Assembly: GCA_039977295.1 (NCBI GenBank)
Contig: JBDWDN010000011.1
Coordinates: forward strand, 124,001 to 188,000
Reading direction: 5' to 3'
Source of the DNA: Hellea sp039977295
GTDB taxonomy: Bacteria > Pseudomonadota > Alphaproteobacteria > Caulobacterales > Maricaulaceae
DNA: 64,000 nucleotides
Positions 27,377 through 35,775 of the stretch are shown piece after piece. Made by a program: the position numbers and the translations under genes. How positions within the stretch are numbered: the first letter of the stretch is position 1; each line of letters opens with the position of its first letter. The notes beneath the pieces were generated by a model. That model was not told the origin of the DNA. It did not search any database and saw nothing but the letters and a program-made list of their open reading frames with translations.

Positions 27377-28874
27377 TACGCCCTTGAAAAATACCCGAAT
27401 TGGTGTTTTGGATATTGGGTCTAACTCAGTGCGTTTCGTAATCTATGAGTATTTCGGCGCGCATTTTACAGCCGTTTATAATGAAAAAATATTGGCAGGT
27501 TTGGGCCGTGAACTGCGAGATACAGGCAATTTGTCCGAAACCGGCAAAAAGCTGACTTTTGACAGTCTGAGGCGCTTTAAAGCCATTGCCGAGGCGCAAG
27601 GCTTGGGCAAGCTCTTAATCGGCGCTACGGCGGCTCTACGCGCTGCTAAGGATGCGCCTGCCTTCATTAGGCGGGTTAAAGACGAAATAGGCCTCGATAT
27701 AAGCCCTATCAGCGGCAAAGAAGAAGCGCGCTTGACGGCCATGGGCATGCTGGCTGCCGACCCCCGGGCAGAAGGCCTTGCGGCAGATTTGGGCGGGGCC
27801 AGTCTCGAATTCGTCCATGTTCACGCCGCCGAAGCCGCTGAGGGGGTAAGCTTTAAGCTCGGGCCCTTTGAAGTATTGGGAAGCGAGCCCGCAAAAGCGG
27901 AGAATTTCACGAATAAAGCGATTAAAGCTAAAATAGAGACAAAACTCGCGCAGCTGGATTTTGGTAAGTTTCAAGGACAAGCCTTGCATCTTATTGGCGG
28001 CGCTTGGCGTAACCTCGCGGGGGTTCATCAAAAGCGTCATAATTACCCCATGCGGACATTGCAGGCTTACCGGCTGAGCGCTGAGGAGGCACAAGAGCTC
28101 GCAGTGTGGGCTTATTGCGAAGGGCGTGAAGAGATATTGGCTTGGCCCGGGATAAACAACCGCCGCGCGGAGACTTTGCCCTATAGCGGATATATCTTGA
28201 ACATGATTATAGAGCGGATGGCGCCCAGCGTGGTCGTTATCTCGACCACAGGTCTGCGTGAAGGCCTAGTCTATGACGCGATGGATCCGCAGCTGCGCGC
28301 GCGCGATGGCTTAATGGATGGCTGCCGTGACCTCGCGCGGGGTAACCTGCAGGCAGTTCACTTTGCGCAGCCTCTTTACGGCTTTTTGCGGCAAGCAGCC
28401 GCGCATTTCCCAGCCTTCTTTGAGCGTGAAAATGAGCAAAGGTTACAGAGAGCCGCCTGCCACCTCGCAGGCATTGGGAAGGGGCTGCATCCTGATTATA
28501 GAGCTGATCTTGTTTTTGATGACGTGCTATATGCCCCAATCGCCGGATTGTCCCATCAAGAGCGGGCTTATCTGGCGCTCATATTATTCTCATCTTACAC
28601 AGGAAAATCTCTCCCAAAGAATAGGGCGGCCGTTGAGGCGCTATTGACCGAGGAGGCGCGGCTTTGTGCGCGCACTTATGGCGCCGCAATGCGGCTCGCA
28701 ATCGTTGCGACTGGCCGTTCAGCGGATTTACTCAAAGACTTTAGGCTAAGTGTCACGAACGGCGCTTTGCAGTTAACGGTTGATCCGTCCAAAGCGGCGC
28801 TTCTGTCTGAACGCGTGACCTACCGGTTAGGAAAGCTAGCACAGCTCAGCGAAATGCCTGTTTATAGCGCATAA
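27366..28874 (+). CDS. ppx: Exopolyphosphatase (Ppx/GppA family)
   Basis: About 502 residues from ATG 27366, which lies inside the end of ppk. The actin-like ATPase fold is shown by IGVLDIGSNSVRFVIYE (phosphate 1), the AADLGGASLEF phosphate-2 loop and an STTGLREGLVYD segment. A C-terminal HD-like helical part (about 320-500) follows. It hydrolyses terminal phosphates of polyphosphate, or pppGpp in GppA homologs. An intrinsic terminator comes 1 base after the stop. Confidence 0.93.
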   Translation: MPIDTPLKNTRIGVLDIGSNSVRFVIYEYFGAHFTAVYNEKILAGLGRELRDTGNLSETGKKLTFDSLRRFKAIAEAQGLGKLLIGATAALRAAKDAPAFIRRVKDEIGLDISPISGKEEARLTAMGMLAADPRAEGLAADLGGASLEFVHVHAAEAAEGVSFKLGPFEVLGSEPAKAENFTNKAIKAKIETKLAQLDFGKFQGQALHLIGGAWRNLAGVHQKRHNYPMRTLQAYRLSAEEAQELAVWAYCEGREEILAWPGINNRRAETLPYSGYILNMIIERMAPSVVVISTTGLREGLVYDAMDPQLRARDGLMDGCRDLARGNLQAVHFAQPLYGFLRQAAAHFPAFFERENEQRLQRAACHLAGIGKGLHPDYRADLVFDDVLYAPIAGLSHQERAYLALILFSSYTGKSLPKNRAAVEALLTEEARLCARTYGAAMRLAIVATGRSADLLKDFRLSVTNGALQLTVDPSKAALLSERVTYRLGKLAQLSEMPVYSA

Positions 28875-28905
28875 AAAAAACCGTTCACTGGGGAACGGTT
28901 TTTTC
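28875..28905. terminator. Bidirectional terminator between ppx and sciP
   Basis: AAAAAACCGTTC, loop ACTGGG, GAACGGTTTTTT is symmetrical, with A and T tracts on both sides, so it can end the convergent ppx and sciP transcripts. Confidence 0.9.
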
Positions 28906-28922
28906 TTAAATCAAATTCGCAA

Positions 28923-29195
28923 TTAACGGTATTGCTGAACACGCGTCGTCCGTAGTCCTGAAATACCGTGGCTCTCAATAGAGCGTTGCCACGCCAAAAA
29001 CTCTTCAGAGGATAGACCATAGCGGTCGCACGCCCCTTCGAGCGTCAGCAAGCCGCCGCGTACGGCCGCCACAACTTCGGCTTTACGGCGAATAACCCAA
29101 CGGACAGTATCCGCTTTGGGCAAATCAGCCAATGTTAACGGAGTCCCTTCAGGACCAATCACCACATTCTCTCTTTTTATTTTTCGGTCTGACAT
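28923..29195 (-). CDS. sciP: SciP-type CtrA inhibitor (DUF1153)
   Basis: A 90-residue protein matching the DUF1153/SciP family along its whole length: VVIGPEGTPLTLADLP, the RWVIRRKAEVVAAVRGG helix, and the helix-turn-helix-like LTLEGACDRYGLSSEEFLAWQ. In Caulobacter SciP binds CtrA at promoters and blocks its activation in G1, forming a feedback loop of the cell-cycle circuit; sciP is itself CtrA-activated. A CtrA-type box lies 56 bp upstream of this start. Confidence 0.93.
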   Translation of the reverse strand: MSDRKIKRENVVIGPEGTPLTLADLPKADTVRWVIRRKAEVVAAVRGGLLTLEGACDRYGLSSEEFLAWQRSIESHGISGLRTTRVQQYR

Positions 29196-29495
29196 TTGCG
29201 CCGCCTCTTTTGTTATTTTTTTGGGTGATATGAGGTATAGTCATCGGACGTTAAAAATAGTTTAAGGTTGCCCTAAAAAAGCTAATAAAAACAGATGTTT
29301 ACGAAGGTTAACGGAATCGAGATTATCGTTAATAAAGGTTTACAGAAAGCCTATATAATTGATTCTATTGAGTCTTTTATCAGCGCCGTCTGCAAGACTC
29401 GTATCGACTTGGGACATAAGCCTCCCTATATGGGCCTCAAATGAATGTGAAATTCATACAAACCTTAAACTTGAAAGTTCAAGCAATACCGTAAA
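29196..29495. other. Divergent control region between sciP and mnmA
   Basis: A 300-bp AT-rich intergenic region with several TTAA half sites and two adjacent GANTC sites (near 29365), the target of CcrM methylation in Alphaproteobacteria. The best CtrA-type box is listed separately, and a weaker one (TTAA-N7-TTAC) is at 29329-29343. Confidence 0.5.
29251..29265. promoter_or_regulatory. CtrA-type binding box upstream of sciP
   Basis: TTAA-N7-TTAA (29251-29254 and 29262-29265) matches the core CtrA recognition sequence, at a position suited to regulating the divergent sciP gene. The match is to the short core only; chance occurrence in AT-rich DNA is possible, but the known CtrA-to-SciP link raises its value. 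Confidence 0.6.
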
Positions 29496-30650
29496 ATGCC
29501 CGCAACAGTTGCAAATCATGTTAATTCTCTAGGCTTTCCTAAGCCTGAATCAGAGACGCGCGTTGTTGTCGCGATGAGCGGCGGCGTCGATAGTTCTGTC
29601 TGCGCGGCTATGCTCGCTCGAGAAGGCTATGACGTTATTGGCGTCACCTTGCAGCTTTATGATCACGGCGCAGCGATCAAAAAGGCCAAAGCCTGTTGCG
29701 CAGGTCAAGATATCTATGATGCTAAGCGCGTCGCTGAGATGATGGACTTCCCGCATTATGTTTTGGACTATGAAAGCAACTTTCGTGAGCAAGTGATTGA
29801 AGACTTTGCAGATACTTATCTCAAAGGCTCTACGCCTATTCCGTGTGTGCGCTGTAACCAGACCGTAAAGTTCAAAGACCTCTTGACTGTGGCCAAAGAC
29901 CTTGGCGCTGATTGTATGGCGACGGGCCATTATATCAAACGTGTTATGGGCAAAGGCGGGGCTGAGCTTCACCGCGCGCATGATTACGGGAAAGACCAAA
30001 GCTATTTCCTATTTGCGACAACGCGCGCGCAGCTTGACTTCCTACGCTTTCCATTGGGCGGCATGGAAAAGTCCGAGACGCGCAAGCTCGCGGTTGAACT
30101 GGGGCTAAATGTTGCCAGCAAGCCCGATAGCCAAGATATTTGTTTTGTCCCCACGGGAAAATATACTGATGTGATAGAAAAGATTCGCCCTGACGCAGCG
30201 GTCGCGGGCGACATTATCCATATGGATGGGCGCGTATTGGGACGCCACCGAGGGATTATGTATTATACCATAGGGCAGCGCCGCGGTTTAGGCCTGCCTG
30301 ACGGCTCAGGCGCGGATCCGCTTTTTGTGGTTCGTATCGAGGCTGATACTAATCACGTCATTGTGGGGCCGCGAGAGGCGCTTAGGCGCGATAAAATCTG
30401 GCTTACCGATATAAATTGGATAGGCGAAGGTGATTTCGGCTCTGATTTGGATGGCAAGCCTGTAAAAATCAAAGTGCGATCTACGCGTCCGCCTGTTCCT
30501 GCAACATTTCGTATGGCAGGAGATGATGTTATCGTAGAGCTTAGTGAGGCGGATGAAGGTATCTCGCCTGGTCAAGCCTGCGTATTTTACGCGGCAGATG
30601 AAAAAGCTGCAAGAACACTGGGCGGCGGGTGGATAACACGCACAGAGTAG
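29496..30650 (+). CDS. mnmA: tRNA-specific 2-thiouridylase
   Basis: A 384-residue enzyme that thiolates the wobble uridine U34 of tRNA-Lys, -Glu and -Gln. It shows the PP-loop AMSGGVDSS (ATP pyrophosphatase), the nucleophile Cys117 (PIPCVRCN) and the persulfide Cys216 (DICFVPTG), plus the GQRRGLGLP segment and the C-terminal beta barrel. ATG 29496 sits after a weak ribosome site. Confidence 0.96.
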   Translation: MPATVANHVNSLGFPKPESETRVVVAMSGGVDSSVCAAMLAREGYDVIGVTLQLYDHGAAIKKAKACCAGQDIYDAKRVAEMMDFPHYVLDYESNFREQVIEDFADTYLKGSTPIPCVRCNQTVKFKDLLTVAKDLGADCMATGHYIKRVMGKGGAELHRAHDYGKDQSYFLFATTRAQLDFLRFPLGGMEKSETRKLAVELGLNVASKPDSQDICFVPTGKYTDVIEKIRPDAAVAGDIIHMDGRVLGRHRGIMYYTIGQRRGLGLPDGSGADPLFVVRIEADTNHVIVGPREALRRDKIWLTDINWIGEGDFGSDLDGKPVKIKVRSTRPPVPATFRMAGDDVIVELSEADEGISPGQACVFYAADEKAARTLGGGWITRTE

Positions 30651-30699
30651 TCTATATTAAGTCTAAGGGTCAAAACCCGCAACTTAACTGGAGACTATA

Positions 30700-30903
30700 A
30701 TGGCAATAATGAAATCAATCGAAGTGATGTCTGAAAGCACAAAATCTTTTGAAGACGCTATACAGAACGCTGTCGATCGCACCGCCAAAACTGTCAATAA
30801 TATTCAATCTGCAAATATCAAGAATATGAAGACAACAATCAAAGACGGTAAAATTGACAAATTTCGCGTGAACGTGAAAATCACATTCAAAGTTGGCGAT
30901 TAA
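30700..30903 (+). CDS. Dodecin-like small protein without the flavin-binding tryptophan
   Basis: A 67-residue protein with the dodecin plan: strand (IKSIEVM-like), a helix SFEDAIQNAVDRTAKTVNN, then two strands (KTTIKDGKI, FRVNVKITFKV). Classical bacterial dodecins have a Trp in the W-F/V-E-V strand that stacks on flavin; here that place reads QSANIKNM, so flavin storage may be lost. GGAG precedes the ATG at a good distance. It lies 49 bp after mnmA and is followed by a hairpin terminator. Confidence 0.8.
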   Translation: MAIMKSIEVMSESTKSFEDAIQNAVDRTAKTVNNIQSANIKNMKTTIKDGKIDKFRVNVKITFKVGD

Positions 30904-30953
30904 TCCTCGTTCGAATTTGACGCGTATATATATTATACGCTCTAACAGCAAAG

Positions 30954-30980
30954 GCCGCCGGAATTTTTCGGCGGCATTTT
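30954..30980 (+). terminator. Hairpin terminator after the dodecin-like gene
   Basis: GCCGCCG and CGGCGGC form a perfect 7-bp stem around an 8-base loop, followed by ATTTT. A second palindrome, GCGTATA-N5-TATACGC, lies just before it at 30922-30940. Confidence 0.7.
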
Positions 30981-30991
30981 AAGAGACTATT

Positions 30992-31168
30992 ATGAACGAC
31001 CAAACGTCTATTCTTGTTGTTATCGGTTTGGCAGCAGTTTTCTTCGCGCTTTGGGTCTATTCTTCCAAGCAAAAACGCAAATTCGAAGATGAGCGCCGCA
31101 AACGCAGACTCGAACTTGAGCGCCTCAAAAATGAAGCAAGAAAAAATAAAGACAAAAATTTGGACTAG
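30992..31168 (+). CDS. Small single-pass membrane protein (58 aa)
   Basis: The start (about residues 6-24) is one hydrophobic helix (ILVVIGLAAVFFALWVY). The rest is a highly charged Lys/Arg/Glu tail with a heptad-like pattern (RRKRRLELERLKNEARK) suited to a cytoplasmic coiled coil. AAGAGA lies 8 bases before ATG. No family is recognised. It is followed after 5 bases by another small membrane protein, suggesting a two-gene unit. Confidence 0.6.
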   Translation: MNDQTSILVVIGLAAVFFALWVYSSKQKRKFEDERRKRRLELERLKNEARKNKDKNLD

Positions 31169-31173
31169 AAGAA

Positions 31174-31473
31174 ATGATGAAGAAAATCTTCGTAGATATT
31201 ATAAATCAATATTTCGAAGATATGTGGGTGATTTTGCCCTACACTATAGTTGCTATCTTTCTGCTATTTCTGTTTTTCTTTTCTTTAGATTCGTCACACA
31301 TTCTTTTTTCAGTTCTATTCGGTTATTCATTCATAGGTATGTTTTTACTGATAAGACCTGGAATTAAAAGCGCATTTATGTGTGTGCAAATAGATATGAC
31401 TGTTGTTTTTTGGTCGTTAATTGTGACGGGTCTGGTTATTATAAAATTGATTGGCTACGATTTGATTATTTAA
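31174..31473 (+). CDS. Small multi-pass membrane protein (99 aa), unknown function
   Basis: Three hydrophobic helices are evident (about residues 19-38, 44-62 and 74-96), with Lys/Arg in the loops. An AGAAG ribosome-like site directly precedes the tandem ATGs. Composition is AT-rich compared with neighbours such as mnmA. No domain is recognised. Confidence 0.5.
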   Translation: MMKKIFVDIINQYFEDMWVILPYTIVAIFLLFLFFFSLDSSHILFSVLFGYSFIGMFLLIRPGIKSAFMCVQIDMTVVFWSLIVTGLVIIKLIGYDLII

Positions 31474-31513
31474 GCAGCTTATGCCCTTAACAACAAAGAG
31501 CACTAGAAATATT

Positions 31514-32395
31514 TTATGCTAGGGCTTTCCCAAACAATACTAATGTCCGCGCCCAAGCTTTATTCGCTTGTCCCTCATCATAAACGGCAGAATCTGGTGG
31601 GCACCATCCGTGTTGTGTGCCTTCATAAACTTCTATCTCAGCCGCGCGGCCGGCTGATACAAAGGCGTCTTTTAATATTGTTTTATTCATAGGATCCCGC
31701 TTGTCGTCATTTTCCGCCACCGCGATAAGGTAATCAGCATTCATTTCAGGGATAAGAAGATGCGGACTATTGTCTTTATCCGTTGCAAGTCCGCCGCCAT
31801 GGAAACTTCCGCCTGCGCCGATACGGTCCGCGCGTTCATGCGCCGTAATCATTGTCATAGGTCCGCCCATACAATAGCCCGTTGTGCCAATCTTGCGGGA
31901 GGTATCAACGGAGGCTTGCGCGTCTAGCCAGTCCACGAAGGCGCGCGCATCTATGCGGTTTGTGTCTTGGGATAGAGCCCGCGCATAAGGAATAATTTTC
32001 TCTCTGACGCCTGGGTCTCGGAATGTTTGCCCAACTTCAACAAGGGTGCCTTTGACCTGACGGTAATAAGGATTGACGACAAGCGCGGCATAGCCGTCAT
32101 TGGCAAGGCGTTTCGCCATCATCTTAAAGGCAGGACGAAGACCGACAATATCAGGCCAGATTAGAACAGCCGCATGCTCGCCCGTGCTTGGATGTGCGAA
32201 ATATGCGTCGGCGATTCCGTCTGGTGTTTCAATGGTGACGTCTGCTTCTGTAACCCCTACTGAGGCTTCGCCAGGCGCGCAACCTGCAAAAGCTACGGAA
32301 ATAGCCGCTCCGCCCGCCATGAGGTTAAAGTCACGCCGCGTCACTAACTTTTCATAAAAGCCTTGGTTTTCAAGTTCTGTAATGTCATCGCACAT
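31514..32395 (-). CDS. Dienelactone-hydrolase-family protein, Tat/lipoprotein exported
   Basis: About 293 residues from ATG 32395, which has AGGAG 7 bases upstream (a frame from 32428 lacks a site). The N-terminus carries a twin-arginine motif RRDFNLMAGG and a lipobox-like AFAGC, so export as a folded, possibly lipid-anchored protein is likely. The alpha/beta-hydrolase domain shows the nucleophile Cys in GYCMGG, Asp in AENDD, and His in TQHGWC, the Cys-His-Asp triad of dienelactone hydrolases. The substrate is unknown; many members cleave esters or lactones. Confidence 0.85.
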   Translation of the reverse strand: MCDDITELENQGFYEKLVTRRDFNLMAGGAAISVAFAGCAPGEASVGVTEADVTIETPDGIADAYFAHPSTGEHAAVLIWPDIVGLRPAFKMMAKRLANDGYAALVVNPYYRQVKGTLVEVGQTFRDPGVREKIIPYARALSQDTNRIDARAFVDWLDAQASVDTSRKIGTTGYCMGGPMTMITAHERADRIGAGGSFHGGGLATDKDNSPHLLIPEMNADYLIAVAENDDKRDPMNKTILKDAFVSAGRAAEIEVYEGTQHGWCPPDSAVYDEGQANKAWARTLVLFGKALA

Positions 32396-32472
32396 GGTGT
32401 TCTCCTGTTTCGGAGAACGGTAGCTCAAAAATAACGGCCCTTCAATTAGGCGTTCATCAAGACTTAGTGATT

Positions 32473-34047
32473 TTAGTGCCCGCTTCCCAATCGTCCTGTC
32501 TTGACGCTGTAATCCACGGCGAGTTCATATTCAGGGTCATCATCTGAATCTATCATAAGCTGCCCAGCGCGGTTTAGAAGGGAATGGCAGTCGCGTGTTA
32601 AGTGGCGCAGGCGGATAGCTTTGCCGGCCTGAGTGTATTTGTCGGCGAGGGCCTCAATGGCTTGCAGCGCGGATTGGTCAACAACGCGGCTATCATTAAA
32701 ATCTACAATCACAGTATCTGGGTCATCTTTGATAGTGAAAAGCTCGTTGAAGCCTTCAATAGAGCCAAAGAATAATGGGCCTTCGATTTTGTATACTTTG
32801 GCGCCGTCTTCTATCTCAGTATGGGCATCAATGCGCCGCGCCGCGTTCCAGGCGTAGGCGAGGGCAGAGACGATGACGCCGACAATGACGGCTACGGCAA
32901 GGTCATGCCAAACGGTGACAACTGTAACGAGGATAATGACGAAAGCGTCAATCAGCGGAATACGGCGCATAATGGTCAAGGATTGCCACGCAAAGGTTCC
33001 GATAACGACCATGAACATGACGCCGACAAGCGCGGCCAATGGTATTTGTTCGATCAGGCCAGAGGCGAATAAGATAAAGCCAAGCAGGAAAACAGCCGCT
33101 GAAATGCCTGAAAGACGTGTGCGTCCGCCTGACTTTACGTTAATCATCGATTGGCCAATCATGGCGCAGCCGCCCATACCGGCAAAGAAACCGGTTACAG
33201 TATTGGCCACGCCTTGCGCGATACATTCTTGTGACGCCCCGCCGCGCTCTTCCTTAATTTCGCCGACGAGGTTAAGGGTGAGCAGACTTTCGATCAATCC
33301 AATCGCGGCAAGGATCAAAGCATATGGAAAGACAATCTCGAGCGTTTCTAGATTAAACGGCACGCTCGGAACATGAAAGCTCGGCAAGCCGCCTTTAATC
33401 GACGCCAAATCACCAACGGTCTGAACATCAAGCTTAAGCACCAGCACCAAACCTGTGACGAGGCCAATACCTAAAAGAGGCGCTGGGATGGCTTTGGTGA
33501 CTTTGGGCGCGGCCCATATCAAAAACATTGTCAAAACAACAAGACCCACCATTAACATCAGCGGCGCACCGGTCAGCCAAGTGCCTTCTAGGATGTGGAA
33601 GGGGCCGTAATGCTCACCGGGAATACGAATGGGCGGCTCCGATTGAAACTGGCTAAGTTGCGCCATGCCGATAACAATGGCGAGGCCGTTGACGAAACCA
33701 AGCATCACGGGATGGGGCACAAGACGAATAAATTTACCGAGTTTAAAGACGCCCGCCATAATTTGCATCACGCCCATTAAGACAACGGTCGCGAAAAGAT
33801 ACTCAACGCCGTGATCCGCGACAAGAGCGACCATGACAACAGCAAGCGCGCCAGTCGCGCCGGAAATCATGCCCGGGCGTCCGCCTATCAAAGCCGTAAT
33901 GAGACCCACAATAAAAGCCGCGTAAAGGCCGACAAGAGGTTCAACGCCTGCGACAAACGCAAAAGCGATAGCTTCGGGGACAAGCGCAAGCGCCACCGTC
34001 AATCCTGCCAATATTTCGACTTTAGAGCGGTTAAAGCCAAACTTCAT
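32473..34047 (-). CDS. SulP/SLC26-family anion transporter with STAS domain
   Basis: About 524 residues from ATG 34047 (GAAGGG upstream); an in-frame ATG at 34116 would add 23 residues. The membrane part has about 10-12 helices with the SulP signatures ALVPEAIAFAFVAGV, PLVGLYAAF and the GGCAMIGQSMINVKSGG loop. A C-terminal STAS domain (last ~110 residues, with VDFNDSRVVDQSALQAIEALA) follows. The family carries sulfate, bicarbonate or other anions across the inner membrane; this gene lies with no obvious partner to specify the substrate. Confidence 0.9.
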   Translation of the reverse strand: MKFGFNRSKVEILAGLTVALALVPEAIAFAFVAGVEPLVGLYAAFIVGLITALIGGRPGMISGATGALAVVMVALVADHGVEYLFATVVLMGVMQIMAGVFKLGKFIRLVPHPVMLGFVNGLAIVIGMAQLSQFQSEPPIRIPGEHYGPFHILEGTWLTGAPLMLMVGLVVLTMFLIWAAPKVTKAIPAPLLGIGLVTGLVLVLKLDVQTVGDLASIKGGLPSFHVPSVPFNLETLEIVFPYALILAAIGLIESLLTLNLVGEIKEERGGASQECIAQGVANTVTGFFAGMGGCAMIGQSMINVKSGGRTRLSGISAAVFLLGFILFASGLIEQIPLAALVGVMFMVVIGTFAWQSLTIMRRIPLIDAFVIILVTVVTVWHDLAVAVIVGVIVSALAYAWNAARRIDAHTEIEDGAKVYKIEGPLFFGSIEGFNELFTIKDDPDTVIVDFNDSRVVDQSALQAIEALADKYTQAGKAIRLRHLTRDCHSLLNRAGQLMIDSDDDPEYELAVDYSVKTGRLGSGH

Positions 34048-34116
34048 AGGCCCTTCATTGCGGCGGGCAGGAATGGAAATTCGGTCGGCAAATGCAGAGA
34101 GTGTAGAGCGGATCAC

Positions 34117-34411
34117 GGGGAACTTTCAAAAGCGGTATATAAGCCGCGCGGTCTATAGATAAGGGCTGAAGGGGGCAAGACCTTGTTTGCATGTGGAGCA
34201 GGCTGTTAGAACGTAAATGGGATGACTGGTGTTGGAATATCTGTTCATCATCAATGAACGAGCATTAACTTTGTAGGATTTGACACCTTCTTCAGAAGAA
34301 AGTGTTCCTCACGCTTATGTGAACATGTGTTGTTTCGCTAATTTTGATTGTCGTGACTAAGAGCCTCTCACAAAATACTTTTATTTTGGGTTTACTTTAG
34401 GAGAGACGAAG
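34117..34411. other. Intergenic region upstream of the ECF sigma factor
   Basis: About 295 bases between the divergent SulP and sigma genes. I see GAAC-containing stretches but no copy of the TTGAACC-N16-CGAC element found downstream, so the sigma gene itself does not appear to use it. Confidence 0.4.
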
Positions 34412-35047
34412 TTGGCCTTTTTAGATATGCATTCGCGTCCAGAGACAAAAAAGAATATTTCCAAAGTTCTTAGAGTCATTGCTGGCGGTAAGACAGATAA
34501 GAAGGCAGCCCTTCGTGATGCAGACTTATCTTTGGTTCATAAGATTGCCGCTGGAGACCACGCAGCAATGAAGCATGTTTATGAGCTTTACTCTGGGCCT
34601 CTCTTTAGTTTTGTTAAAAATTGGTTGGCGGATCCTCATGAAGCGTCTGATATCGTGCACGAGACGATGCTGGAGGTTTGGCGGCGAGCAGACCGTTTCC
34701 AAGGCCGATCTTTATTAAAGTCTTGGATTTTTTCAATCGCCCGAAATAAATCTATAGATAGAAATCGAAAATCATCACGTATGTCTTATACGGATGAAGT
34801 GCCTGAGGTTGTTGATGATCTTCCAGGGCCAATGGACGTTCTCGAGATGTCGCAGGATGCGGCCGCACTTAAGGCGTGTGTCATGAATTTGAGTGAAACA
34901 CATCGAAGAATGATACATTTAGCCTTTTATGAAGATTTGTCTTACGGCGAAATTTCTAAAATCGAAGGATGCCCAATTGGAACCGTTAAAACACGTATTC
35001 TTCACGCAAAAAAACTTTTGATGAGAGACTTAGCTAAGGTCAAATAA
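34412..35047 (+). CDS. ECF-type sigma-70 family RNA polymerase sigma factor
   Basis: A 211-residue protein with a ~45-residue N-terminal extension, sigma region 2 (about 50-120; YELYSGPLFSFV, DIVHETMLEVWRRA, SWIFSIARNKSIDR) and region 4 (about 153-205; ETHRRMIHLAFYEDLSYGEISKIEGCPIGTVKTRI). Regions 1 and 3 are absent, as in ECF/group IV factors. The start is TTG, with AGGAGAG just upstream. It is followed by a membrane anti-sigma-like gene. Four transcription units starting between 35.1 and 43.8 kb share an identical-spacing promoter element, and this sigma factor is the natural candidate to recognise it. Confidence 0.93.
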   Translation: MAFLDMHSRPETKKNISKVLRVIAGGKTDKKAALRDADLSLVHKIAAGDHAAMKHVYELYSGPLFSFVKNWLADPHEASDIVHETMLEVWRRADRFQGRSLLKSWIFSIARNKSIDRNRKSSRMSYTDEVPEVVDDLPGPMDVLEMSQDAAALKACVMNLSETHRRMIHLAFYEDLSYGEISKIEGCPIGTVKTRILHAKKLLMRDLAKVK

Positions 35048-35073
35048 CAGTGATGCATTTATTTGCAATAAAA

Positions 35074-35100
35074 TTGAACCAAAGGTAACTCCGAGACGAC
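35074..35100 (+). promoter_or_regulatory. ECF-type promoter element A (TTGAACC-N16-CGAC), anti-sigma gene
   Basis: TTGAACC at 35074-35080, a 16-bp spacer and CGAC at 35097-35100, 63 bp before ATG 35164. One of four copies in the block; spacer bases 9-12 read CTCC. Confidence 0.75.
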
Positions 35101-35163
35101 GTATTTATTAGGCCCCTTACTTTAAAGCGGCTTTTGAAGAGTTTGAAATTAGATGGCTGAATT

Positions 35164-35763
35164 ATGACAAGTTTTGAGGATAAAGTGTCTTTGATGATTC
35201 CCGCTTATTTACGTGGAGAATTATCAGGTCCTGAGCGCCGCGAAGTAGAGACCTTTGCGGCAAAAAACCCTACAATAGCAGCAGATATAGCGTTTCAAAA
35301 GAACTTAAAATCCGCGCTTAAGCCAGATGAAGACAGGTTCGAGCCAGGGGAGCTTGGTTGGGCCAGATTATCCAAAGGGATGCGCCAAGAGGAACCCGTT
35401 TTAGGAGAAGCCACTTCAAAACCTAAATTTTGGCGATATGCGGCAGCTATACTAGCGGTTGCGGCCATTGGGCAAGCGGGTGTCTTGGGATCAATAGCTT
35501 TTAGAGGGAATGATGCCGCTCAATATAGAACGGCCTCAGAATCGCCGGTCCAAGCATATACTATTAAGCTTGGTTTCAACCCGAATGTTACTGAAGGCCA
35601 GTTGGCAGAAACCTTACGATCCGTTGATGCCGCCATTATTGCTGGGCCGAGTTCTCTCGGGCTTTATGACATTCAATTTAAATCTGAAATTGCTTGCATG
35701 AAGGGCGCTGATGTCTTCAAAACGAATAGAGATATTATCGATACAGTTACAGCTTGTGAGTAA
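35164..35763 (+). CDS. Membrane anti-sigma-like regulator
   Basis: A 199-residue protein with a cytoplasmic part (1-90) containing a short helical start (VSLMIPAYLRGELSGPERREVE) like the sigma-binding region of RskA-type anti-sigma factors, but without the HxxxCxxC zinc motif. One membrane helix (about 91-113) and a periplasmic part follow. Residues 131-175 (YTIKLGFNPNVTEGQLAETLRSVDAAIIAGP) resemble the ferredoxin-like segments found in anti-sigma periplasmic domains and in subtilase propeptides. It sits directly after the sigma gene and 13 bp before the barrel gene. I infer it holds the sigma factor inactive until a signal outside the inner membrane releases it. Confidence 0.75.
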   Translation: MTSFEDKVSLMIPAYLRGELSGPERREVETFAAKNPTIAADIAFQKNLKSALKPDEDRFEPGELGWARLSKGMRQEEPVLGEATSKPKFWRYAAAILAVAAIGQAGVLGSIAFRGNDAAQYRTASESPVQAYTIKLGFNPNVTEGQLAETLRSVDAAIIAGPSSLGLYDIQFKSEIACMKGADVFKTNRDIIDTVTACE

Positions 35764-35775
35764 TGTGTAGATATC

